From Phycisphaerae bacterium (GTDB lineage: Bacteria; Planctomycetota; Phycisphaerae; UBA1845; Fen-1342): a DNA stretch of 13,574 nt. A program made the translations under genes and the position numbers. The notes under the pieces were generated by a model that had not been told where the DNA came from, did not search any database, and worked only from the letters and a program-made list of their open reading frames with translations. Positions 1-5,538 of this stretch are shown one piece after another. Each line of letters begins with the position of its first letter. The first letter of the stretch is position 1. The DNA is taken from NCBI GenBank assembly GCA_020058145.1, contig JAGVEP010000427.1:1-13574 (forward strand), given 5' to 3'.

Positions 1-4
1 CTTC

Positions 5-26
5 GTCCCTATGTCCCTATGTCCCT
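5..26. repeat. 8-bp tandem repeat just after the stop of the leftmost gene
   Basis: The + strand reads GTCCCTAT twice and then GTCCCT, giving 2.75 units of an 8-bp repeat (AGGGACAT when read with the gene). It begins one base past the stop codon of the leftward gene that ends at 28. No hairpin or T-run is visible, so it does not look like an intrinsic terminator. It is a short simple repeat cut by the window edge, so its full length is unknown. Confidence 0.7.
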
Positions 27-27
27 G

Positions 28-2232
28 CTACTGCAACCCCGCCAACACCTGCTGCCAATACGCCCGCTGCTGCGGCTGGTTGCGGTTGTGATGGTGTGCA
101 ATCACCTGCGCCGCAAACGCCCGCAGCGCCGGCAGCCGCTCCGCCGGCACGTGCGCCCGCATTCCCGCGGCGAGCTGCGGCGCGGCCATGAGGTCGCCGC
201 CGGAACAAGGCTCGCAGTACGGCGAGCAGGCCTCGTTGGGGTCACACGACAGCCGCGCGATAAACGGATTGATATCGTCAAGATTCACCAGGCCGTCGCA
301 ATTCATGTCGGCGTGAAATGCTATCGACCCCGCTAAGCCCGGAAACGCCTCCGCGTAGCCGTTCGGGTCGCTCAAAGCCAATACAAAGGGGTCGATGTCG
401 TCAAAGTCCAAGAAGCCCGAGTTGTCGCAATCGCCGCGACAGGGCGTGCATTCAAAAATCATCGCCGCCGGCGTGTTCTCCGTGTAGCTCGTCCCGTCGA
501 TGCTGACCAGCCCGTACTGACCCCAGCGATCGGGGTGGTTCGGATCGTAACCGTCGTAGTCGAAGCACACAAATGAGCGGCTACCGACCATCTCTTCATG
601 GATCGTGACGCGTGTGTCCCCCTGCACATTGCCGAACGCCCCGTTGACGATGATCTGCCCGGGCATGTTCGGGTCATTGGGATCGCCGAGATGGCCCCAA
701 ACGCCGATTCCGTTGCCGTTCAGATCACCGCCCACCGTGAGCGTGCCCGAAAGGTCACGCGCCGTCAGGTTATTCGGGTCGTAGCCGACGCCGACGTAGC
801 CGCTCATGTTGCCGCCGATTTGCACCGCGCCCGAGAGATTGCCGTCCGGGATGAAAATGCCGCCCGACAGGTCCCCATCAATTGCCACGGTGCCGCTCAA
901 ATGGCCGACATACACGCTGCCTACCAGACTCTGGCCAACATGCAGGCTGCCGGCCAGGTCGCCGCCCGCAATCTCCACCAGGCCGGACCCCGAAACCTCG
1001 CCCAAGACATCCACACGACCGCCAAGCGCCGCGCCCATCCCCAAATAGCCGCTCAGGTCGCGCCGCACCGTCACCTGCCCGTCAACGGCGTAGTAGCGGT
1101 TCGGATCTTGCTCGTCCTCGCAGCCGGCGGATTCGGTGCTGATCAGGAGTTGCCCGCTAAGGTCGCCGCCGATGTCAAATGTGGCCTCGCGCTCGATACA
1201 AGTTACGATAAGCCCTTGTCCGGTAAGGTCGCTGCCGACAACTACGCTACCGCCGCCGACAATTCCGAGTGCGGCCACATCCTCCAGCTTCCCATCCACT
1301 TCGACCTTCCCGGCAATGTCGCCGGCAACAAGTACACTTGTCGTGTCCCCGTAGACCTTCAAGAGGCCGCCGGCGCCGACACCGTTCCCCAGCCACGCGG
1401 TCCCCAGGCTACGGCCGATGGTCACGACTCCGCTCAGCGACGCATAATTCTCGTCGAACCAGACGCGAAGTTCATCCAACGCTCCCTCGACGTTGAGGTC
1501 TGCGGAGGACGACACGCTCCCCCCGAACTCCCCCCCGCCGATGACGATCTGCTTTACGTACGTGTAAAATCCGCAGATATGCAGTGTCCCGTCGTAGCGC
1601 GTGGCCCCGGCGGGGTCGGCAATCGTAATAGTCGGGGCGTGATTGGGGTCGTCGGCCCCGCCGGCGCTCAGATCCCCCAGGCTGGCAGTGGTGATGTCGG
1701 CGAGCAGCGCGCCGCCGATCGTGACCTGGCCCATGTCCTGCGTGATCTCGATGTTGTTCAACACGTCATTGCCGATCGTGAGCGTTCCCGCGTGCGTCGC
1801 CTTCAGCGGGCCAACCTCTCCGAAATCCGTCGTGATGCTCACTTCATCCACATACGTGTCGGCGTCAGCGCCCGTCACCAGGTCCAGCTTCTTCAGGAAG
1901 GCCGCACCACCCTGCGGGTGGTTCGGGTCGCCAATGACGCTCAAGTGAATTACGCCGACGGGCCCGGTCGGGGCGATCGAGATCGAGTCGAGCGTGCCCG
2001 GATCACCCGTCTCGCTGTCGTAGGCCTGGAAGTACCAGGGAATGTCGGGGTTGCTGCCGTGCCAGATTTCAACGATGCGCTGAATCTGGTCAATCCAGTA
2101 GTTGGTTCCCAAGACGTAGTGATTGGGGTTATTGGGGTCGGCGCCCGGGCCCCAGAGCTCAATAACGTTGCCGGCGCTAGCGCCCTGCGTGAGGCAGATC
2201 GCTGCCAGTACCATGCGTCCTAACCTTTTCAT
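28..2232 (-). CDS. Secreted repeat-rich protein with internal dockerin-like EF-hand module
   Basis: Predicted secreted protein of 734 aa, function unknown. The ATG at 2232 was chosen because AGGAG (2240-2244) lies 7 nt upstream and a signal peptide follows at once, ending near residue 20 at ASA-GNV. A longer reading from 2412 would overlap the upstream gene and bury the signal peptide. Residues about 333-510 hold roughly a dozen degenerate repeats of the type GDLSGxVxIGG, which suggests a stacked beta-solenoid. Residues 600-662 form two EF-hand-like loops (DCDNSGFLDFDD and DMNCDGLVNLDD), a dockerin type I-like module. Unusually, a 72-residue tail follows, starting with a cysteine cluster (CDPNEACSPYCEPC) and containing a HHH run. 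The tripeptide DPN occurs ten times. The start shares one base with the stop of the upstream PEP-CTERM gene (TGATG), so translation is probably coupled. The likely location is the cell surface or outside. No enzymatic motif is visible. Confidence 0.9.
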   Translation of the reverse strand: MKRLGRMVLAAICLTQGASAGNVIELWGPGADPNNPNHYVLGTNYWIDQIQRIVEIWHGSNPDIPWYFQAYDSETGDPGTLDSISIAPTGPVGVIHLSVIGDPNHPQGGAAFLKKLDLVTGADADTYVDEVSITTDFGEVGPLKATHAGTLTIGNDVLNNIEITQDMGQVTIGGALLADITTASLGDLSAGGADDPNHAPTITIADPAGATRYDGTLHICGFYTYVKQIVIGGGEFGGSVSSSADLNVEGALDELRVWFDENYASLSGVVTIGRSLGTAWLGNGVGAGGLLKVYGDTTSVLVAGDIAGKVEVDGKLEDVAALGIVGGGSVVVGSDLTGQGLIVTCIEREATFDIGGDLSGQLLISTESAGCEDEQDPNRYYAVDGQVTVRRDLSGYLGMGAALGGRVDVLGEVSGSGLVEIAGGDLAGSLHVGQSLVGSVYVGHLSGTVAIDGDLSGGIFIPDGNLSGAVQIGGNMSGYVGVGYDPNNLTARDLSGTLTVGGDLNGNGIGVWGHLGDPNDPNMPGQIIVNGAFGNVQGDTRVTIHEEMVGSRSFVCFDYDGYDPNHPDRWGQYGLVSIDGTSYTENTPAAMIFECTPCRGDCDNSGFLDFDDIDPFVLALSDPNGYAEAFPGLAGSIAFHADMNCDGLVNLDDINPFIARLSCDPNEACSPYCEPCSGGDLMAAPQLAAGMRAHVPAERLPALRAFAAQVIAHHHNRNQPQQRAYWQQVLAGLQ

Positions 2233-2963
2233 CACTGTTCTCCTTTGATCCAAGATGGCCATGAGGTGCGCGCGAGACCGTCCCGCGCGCCTCTCAGAAA
2301 CGCACTCAGAATTACCGCAGATGTGAGGAGCGCCGGCTCGGGAACGAGTACGCCCAGCCGCACGTAATCCCACTCGGTCAAGCTCGTCGATCCCTGCACC
2401 CCGTCCCCCCAAGATACCCGCGAGGGGCCGTAGACCTCCGTGAACGCGCCCGTTAGGACGGGAGCACCGTCGATGTACAGTGCGTACGTGCGCATGTCAG
2501 ACGAACGCATTTCGAAGTCGTGGAACACACCGGGCGTGAACGGGGCCCACGTGTGTTCGTACGAACTCCATACCCGGTCGGTGCCGAATCCGAACGCCGC
2601 CCGATAAAACTCGTATGGCCCCGCTGGATCAGACGTCACACCGATGCTCGTGTCGTAATAGATGGAAGTGTCATGAACTGTGAGCCCCCAGGATAATACG
2701 AATGTCTCGTCAGAATGTTGCGGATCAATCGGGTGCTGAAAGACCATCTCGTAGTAATCATAGATCCAGACGCTCTCGCGGGAGTCGATGAACAGGCTAC
2801 CGTCCTCGATCCAGCGCTGGGCAGGAACACTCCCGTGAACGCGCTGCCATTCGCCTTCCTCCTCGGGAAATGCGTTGCCTTCGTAGCTAGTCCACCAGGG
2901 TTCGGCGAAGACCACAACGGCCTGAAAGCCCACGAAGCCGAAGAGGAGCGTCAGCTTACGCAT
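2232..2963 (-). CDS. PEP-CTERM protein, third of three tandem EPWW paralogs
   Basis: Secreted protein of 243 aa. The ATG at 2963 is chosen because GGAGGA (2972-2977) lies 8 nt upstream and a hydrophobic signal peptide of about 20 residues follows, cleaved before EPWW. The mature part matches its two upstream neighbours along its length: EPWW-x-SYE, a FPEE segment, PAQRWIE, YDYYEM, HPIDP, TSDPxGPYEFYRAAF, PGVFHDFE, RSSDMR, LYIDG and SLTEWDYVRLGV. The C-terminus has VPEPA, a hydrophobic stretch and basic residues, which is the PEP-CTERM sorting signal known as an exosortase target in other bacteria. About 15 further residues (ending WIKGEQ) follow the basic patch, which is atypical, and they encode the ribosome binding site of the next gene. 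The fold may be a concanavalin-like jelly roll; that is a guess. The 5' end overlaps the upstream gene by 8 nt. Confidence 0.9.
   Translation of the reverse strand: MRKLTLLFGFVGFQAVVVFAEPWWTSYEGNAFPEEEGEWQRVHGSVPAQRWIEDGSLFIDSRESVWIYDYYEMVFQHPIDPQHSDETFVLSWGLTVHDTSIYYDTSIGVTSDPAGPYEFYRAAFGFGTDRVWSSYEHTWAPFTPGVFHDFEMRSSDMRTYALYIDGAPVLTGAFTEVYGPSRVSWGDGVQGSTSLTEWDYVRLGVLVPEPALLTSAVILSAFLRGARDGLARTSWPSWIKGEQ
2240..2246 (-). promoter_or_regulatory. Ribosome binding site inside the upstream gene's last codons
   Basis: Reading leftward the sequence is AAAGGAG, with the AGGAG core 7 nt before the ATG at 2232. It is encoded within the last sense codons (K-G-E-Q) of the upstream PEP-CTERM gene, whose TGA overlaps the ATG by one base. 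It fixes the start of the 734-aa gene and suggests translational coupling. Confidence 0.85.
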
Positions 2964-3684
2964 AGCAGCAATCCTCCGCTCTTGCTGCTCCGCCACCGCG
3001 GCGAGATCGTCGTGGCCAAGTTAGAACGCCAAGAAGCCCTATGGCCAGGGAAGCGGGTTCCGGAACCACCCCGAAACGGACCCAATCCCACTCCGCCAAA
3101 CTGCTTGCGCCATCCATGGCCTGGCCAAAACCCACCCGGGGGGGACCGAAAACCTCTGCAAAAACACCCTGGATAGCCAAGCTGCCATCAATGTAAAGCT
3201 GGTAGCTGCGCATGTCCGCAGAGCGCAGCTCGTAATCGTGGAACACCCCCGGCGCGATCGGGGCGGAGACCCCGTGCTCGAACACGCTTAACACCCGGTC
3301 CACGCGGAATCCGAAAGCCGCCCGGTACCAGTCGGAACCAACGGGATCGGAAGTAACGCCGACTCCCGGGTCGTAGTACCCGCTCACGCTGTCGACCTTC
3401 AGACGCCAGGATAGCAGGAAGAGCTCCTGCGGTTGTGGATCGATCGGATGGTCAAACGTCATCTGATAGTATTCGTACGTGTTCGGAGTGTTCCACTTGT
3501 CGAGGAAGAGGACGCCATTGTCGATCCAGCGCTCGGCGGGAAGGCTCCCGTGAACGCGCTCCCAGCCCGGTTCCTGCTCCGGGAAGTCGTTAGCCTCGTA
3601 ATTCACCCACCAAGGCTCCGCGCGCCCCAAACTCGCGCCAGCCCATAGCATCGTGACTACCAACAGTATCAGGACGCATTTCAT
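2956..3684 (-). CDS. PEP-CTERM protein, second of three tandem EPWW paralogs
   Basis: Secreted protein of 242 aa. The ATG at 3684 follows an AAGGAG-type ribosome binding site and opens a signal peptide of about 22 residues ending in GRA before EPWW. It keeps the family landmarks (PAERWID, YEYYQM, FDHPIDP, TSDPVG, YRAAFGF, PGVFHDYE, RSADMR, LYIDG, EVFGPPRV, SSLAEWDWVR) but is the most divergent of the three. For example, it has LDKWNTPNT where the others have IDSR. The PEP-CTERM signal (VVPEPASLAIGLLG, then a PRRSRR basic patch) is followed by about 14 extra residues ending EDCCYA. That tail carries the ribosome binding site and start codon of the next gene. The gap to the upstream paralog is 27 nt. 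Function is unknown; the likely fate is exosortase processing and surface or extracellular display. Confidence 0.9.
   Translation of the reverse strand: MKCVLILLVVTMLWAGASLGRAEPWWVNYEANDFPEQEPGWERVHGSLPAERWIDNGVLFLDKWNTPNTYEYYQMTFDHPIDPQPQELFLLSWRLKVDSVSGYYDPGVGVTSDPVGSDWYRAAFGFRVDRVLSVFEHGVSAPIAPGVFHDYELRSADMRSYQLYIDGSLAIQGVFAEVFGPPRVGFGQAMDGASSLAEWDWVRFGVVPEPASLAIGLLGVLTWPRRSRRGGGAARAEDCCYA
2972..2977 (-). promoter_or_regulatory. Strong ribosome binding site inside the preceding paralog
   Basis: GGAGGA read leftward, 8 nt before the ATG at 2963. It sits in the last codons of the preceding paralog, whose TAA lies beyond this ATG (8-nt gene overlap). It decides the start against the in-frame ATG at 2996 and points to translational coupling. 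Confidence 0.85.
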
Positions 3685-3711
3685 CGCGCAGCCACTCCTT
3701 TCCAGCATTCC

Positions 3712-4398
3712 CTAGCGGCGCCGGCGCCTGAGCATCGCCAACAGTAGCAGCACCGCAATTCGCCCCGATGGCTCCGGCACCACTACGCCGAGTCTCACGT
3801 AGTCCCATTCGGTCAAGCTGCTCGATGCGTAGCCACCGTCGCCCCACGTCAAGCGCGCTGGACCGAAGACCTCGGTGAATAGCCCCTGCACCGCGGGGGC
3901 ACCGTCTATGTATAGGACGTACGCCCGCATATCGGACGAGCGCACTTCAAACTCGTGGAAAACGCCGGCCTCAAATGACGCGTGCTGGCCGTCTTCGCTG
4001 ATGATGGTGTCCTCAGTGAAATTGAACGCCACCCGGTAGAATTCGTACGGGCCGACCGCGTCCGACGTGAAAGCAATGCCAGCGTCGTGGTTGATGTCGT
4101 CGTCGATCTTCAGGCGCCAGAACAGTACGAACAATTCGTTCGGGCCATGCGGGTCCACCGGATGGTCGAAGACCATTTCGTAGTAGTCGTAGATGAGCGG
4201 ACTGGCACGCGAGTCGATTGAGAGCACCCCCTCTTCGATCCAGCGTTGGGCGGGGGTGCTAGCATGCATCCGCGTCCAGCCCGGTAGCTCTTCGGGGAAT
4301 AAGTCGGCCTCGTAGCTCACCCACCAGGGTTCGCCACGGACGACGCTCACGCCCGCCCATAGGGTGAGTCCTGCCAGTAGCAACAGGATAGATTTCAT
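3712..4398 (-). CDS. PEP-CTERM protein, first of three tandem EPWW paralogs
   Basis: Secreted protein of 228 aa. The ATG at 4398 opens a clear signal peptide (lysine, then LLLLAGLTLWAG) cleaved after about residue 22 before EPWW. The ribosome binding site is modest (GGAG about 12 nt upstream), but the ATG overlaps the TGA of the preceding gene in an ATGA arrangement, so re-initiation by coupling is plausible. The C-terminus is a textbook PEP-CTERM signal: VVPEPSG, a leucine-rich hydrophobic segment, and five arginines at the very end. This copy alone has no added tail, so it probably shows the ancestral end of the family. The core carries the same blocks as its two downstream paralogs, including RWIEEG, YDYYEM, DHPVDP, SDAVGPYEFYR and LTEWDYVRLGV. 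No catalytic motif is recognised. Confidence 0.9.
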   Translation of the reverse strand: MKSILLLLAGLTLWAGVSVVRGEPWWVSYEADLFPEELPGWTRMHASTPAQRWIEEGVLSIDSRASPLIYDYYEMVFDHPVDPHGPNELFVLFWRLKIDDDINHDAGIAFTSDAVGPYEFYRVAFNFTEDTIISEDGQHASFEAGVFHEFEVRSSDMRAYVLYIDGAPAVQGLFTEVFGPARLTWGDGGYASSSLTEWDYVRLGVVVPEPSGRIAVLLLLAMLRRRRR

Positions 4399-5081
4399 CG
4401 TCGTTGCGCTCCATTCAAGTCGGGCGGGGCCGGGCGCGCTGGATCGAGTTGCACGGTCGGCGCCCCACAAAGCACTTTGTCCAGCGAATCCCGGATGTCC
4501 TGCGGGTGCAAGCCGAGCTTCAGCGCATCCGTCGCGGCGTTCCGAAACCGCCGCAGGACCCGGCGGATCTGCTCGTCCAGCGTCACCGGCGCCGCGCCCG
4601 TGCGGCGCGCGTGCCCGTAGAAATCACATAGAAAGCCGCTCCGCTCCTGGGCGGTCCGCGGCGGCTGGGGCCATTGGCGGGCGGCTTTCAACGCGTGCGA
4701 AACCCACGAACGGGAATAGGGTTCCCGGTCCGGCGGGGCCAGCCGCCGGCCGATCTCGGTCTCGGTCAGACGTTCGCCCGTACTCGCTCGGCCCGCTTCG
4801 TAGATCGCGAACAGGTCTTGCGTCCAGCACCAGTGCGCCATGGCGTCGTGGGCCTGAATCTGGTCGAACCACCGTCCGAGGTGTTCCAGATCGGGTTTCG
4901 CAATAGCGAGCGCCGCACGACTCCTTCGATTCTGCTTTGCCAGACCGAAAGCAGAGATCGTTTGATCTTGTTTCGCAAATGCGAGCGCGGGCCGGTCCTG
5001 CTCGAAGGCTGAGAACCTCGTGACGCCGCAGCAAGAGCCCGTATCAGGCGTTGCCGATGTGATGCATTCGCGGCCCACCAT
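4395..5081 (-). CDS. Putative helix-turn-helix DNA-binding protein with N-terminal repeats
   Basis: Protein of 228 aa, no signal peptide, not matched to a named family. The ATG at 5081 is preceded by GAGGT (5091-5095) and a second GAGG closer in, which supports this start. Residues 32-67 contain three short repeats of the form A-[FL]-x-[FLI]-A-K-[QP]-[DN] (ALAFAKQD, AFGLAKQN, ALAIAKPD). Residues about 105-135 resemble a helix-turn-helix: LTETEIGRRL, a turn, then YSRSWVSHALKAARQW as the recognition helix, reminiscent of the ParB/KorB style. The remainder is charged and helical (IRRVLRRFRNAATDALKLG). It is the first gene after the promoter and ends in a 4-nt ATGA overlap with the first EPWW paralog, so it may regulate the cluster. 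DNA binding is inferred from the pattern only; a non-regulatory role cannot be excluded. Confidence 0.75.
   Translation of the reverse strand: MVGRECITSATPDTGSCCGVTRFSAFEQDRPALAFAKQDQTISAFGLAKQNRRSRAALAIAKPDLEHLGRWFDQIQAHDAMAHWCWTQDLFAIYEAGRASTGERLTETEIGRRLAPPDREPYSRSWVSHALKAARQWPQPPRTAQERSGFLCDFYGHARRTGAAPVTLDEQIRRVLRRFRNAATDALKLGLHPQDIRDSLDKVLCGAPTVQLDPARPAPPDLNGAQRR
4889..4988 (-). repeat. Three in-frame repeats with palindromic cores near the 5' end of the HTH gene
   Basis: Two 25-nt copies (4889-4913 and 4964-4988) match at 21 of 25 positions with a 75-nt period. A more diverged copy lies between them at about 4928-4952. Each contains an inverted repeat. The 4964-4988 copy has TCGCA-TT-TGCGA, the 4889-4913 copy has TCGC-TATT-GCGA, and the middle one has an 8-bp stem TCTGCTTT/AAAGCAGA (4931-4938 and 4948-4955) with a 9-nt loop. 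The copies encode the ALAFAK/AFGLAK/ALAIAK peptide repeats. Whether selection acts on the peptide or on the DNA/RNA structure cannot be told from one sequence. Confidence 0.75.
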
Positions 5082-5120
5082 GGCTGCCTCACCTCACAAA
5101 CGCTCTCTCAACGCCCGGGC

Positions 5121-5148
5121 TTGGGGCTTGGGGCTTGGGGCTTGGGGC
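5121..5148. repeat. TTGGGGC tandem repeat (four 7-bp units), potential G-quadruplex
   Basis: Four perfect units of TTGGGGC on the + strand, preceded by GGGC at 5117-5120. This gives one G3 and four G4 runs separated by CTT, which fits the general G-quadruplex pattern. Relative to the leftward operon the G-rich strand is the template strand, and the transcript would carry CCCCAAG repeats. The repeat lies about 40-67 nt upstream of the start codon at 5081, inside the predicted leader. Confidence 0.9.
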
Positions 5149-5157
5149 TCTGGCCCC
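5144..5157 (-). other. GC-rich leader hairpin overlapping the G-rich repeat
   Basis: GGGGC (5144-5148), TCTG, GCCCC (5153-5157) form a perfect 5-bp stem with a 4-nt loop. In the leftward transcript the 5' GGGGC arm could pair with any of the successive GCCCC units of the repeat, so several hairpin registers are possible. No T-run follows, so it is not a standard terminator. Confidence 0.5.
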
Positions 5158-5203
5158 GTCCACCCGCCATCGCGCCCTGCATCCACTGCCCGCTTGCACG
5201 TAT

Positions 5204-5232
5204 ATTCTATTCCAGGTTTTGGTGGTCGTCAA
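5204..5232 (-). promoter_or_regulatory. Sigma-70-type promoter for the five-gene leftward cluster
   Basis: Read leftward: TTGACG (-35, at 5232-5227), a 17-bp spacer, and TAGAAT (-10, at 5209-5204). Each box matches consensus at five of six positions and the spacing is ideal. The start of transcription would fall near 5197, giving a leader of roughly 115 nt before the ATG at 5081. It is the only strong promoter-like match I found in this region and is well placed for the downstream genes. Confidence 0.7.
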
Positions 5233-5322
5233 ACGTTTTTTAGGACGTTTTGCAAAAAACAGGCCTGCACTGCCCCGACGATGCCGCTTCCCGCCCGACA
5301 AACACCCCCTGACACTACCTGT

Positions 5323-5347
5323 TGTGCCCACGATTATCGTACCCACA
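5323..5347. promoter_or_regulatory. Interrupted palindrome, operator-like
   Basis: TGTG-ccc-ACGAT-T-ATCGT-acc-CACA: a 25-bp dyad around 5335 with 9 of 12 positions paired. The inner 11 bp (ACGAT-T-ATCGT) is a perfect palindrome. It lies about 90 bp upstream of the -35 box of the leftward promoter, where an activator or other regulator could bind. No known operator consensus is claimed. Confidence 0.35.
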
Positions 5348-5490
5348 CCGTAGCCTACAGGTATTCACCTGAGTGCCGGAGCCCCATCCCACATGTAGTG
5401 AAAAATCGGATCGCCTACGGAAATGGACACGTACCCCGCCCCCACCTACCAGACCGGCGCGGCTACGATCCCCCCGTGCGCCCGTTCCCG

Positions 5491-5516
5491 CGTTCCGACC
5501 TTTCCACGTTCCGACC
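5491..5516. repeat. 10-bp direct repeat
   Basis: CGTTCCGACC occurs at 5491-5500 and again at 5507-5516, a 16-bp period. It is one of several short simple repeats in the non-coding stretches of this window. No function is evident. Confidence 0.6.
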
Positions 5517-5521
5517 GCACC

Positions 5522-5538
5522 GGCGGGCCAAACCCGCC
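5522..5538 (-). other. Small hairpin directly after the protease stop codon
   Basis: GGCGGG (5522-5527) and CCCGCC (5533-5538) pair around a 5-nt loop, starting at the base after the TAG of the protease gene. It could stabilise a transcript 3' end, but no T-run follows in the leftward direction, so calling it an intrinsic terminator is not justified. Confidence 0.4.

Larger units (their letters stand above)
5082..5538. other. Non-coding region between the two leftward gene groups
   Basis: No credible gene is seen here: short frames lack ribosome binding sites and are low-complexity. The region contains, from right to left, a small hairpin next to the protease stop, a 10-bp direct repeat, an interrupted palindrome, an AT-rich patch with T and A runs (5231-5260), a promoter, and the G-rich tandem repeat. 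A 7-bp inverted repeat (GTTTTTT at 5235-5241, AAAAAAC at 5254-5260) lies just upstream of the -35 box. Confidence 0.7.

Noticed and set aside
598..2223. 541-aa open frame on the + strand
   Set aside because: It is antisense to the 734-aa gene, which has a signal peptide, repeats, EF-hand loops and a good ribosome binding site. The + frame shows no recognisable domain and reads as an open antisense frame of GC-rich coding DNA.
5121..5148. Telomere-like or CRISPR-like array
   Set aside because: The TTGGGGC units are contiguous with no spacers, so it is not a CRISPR, and a bacterial internal site gives no reason to propose a telomere. It was kept only as a simple tandem repeat.
5254..5275. Possible terminator for the protease operon: short GC stem followed by six T in the leftward direction
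   Set aside because: The stem is at most four pairs including a G-T wobble, too weak to call. The T-run also belongs to the AT-rich patch just upstream of the -35 box.
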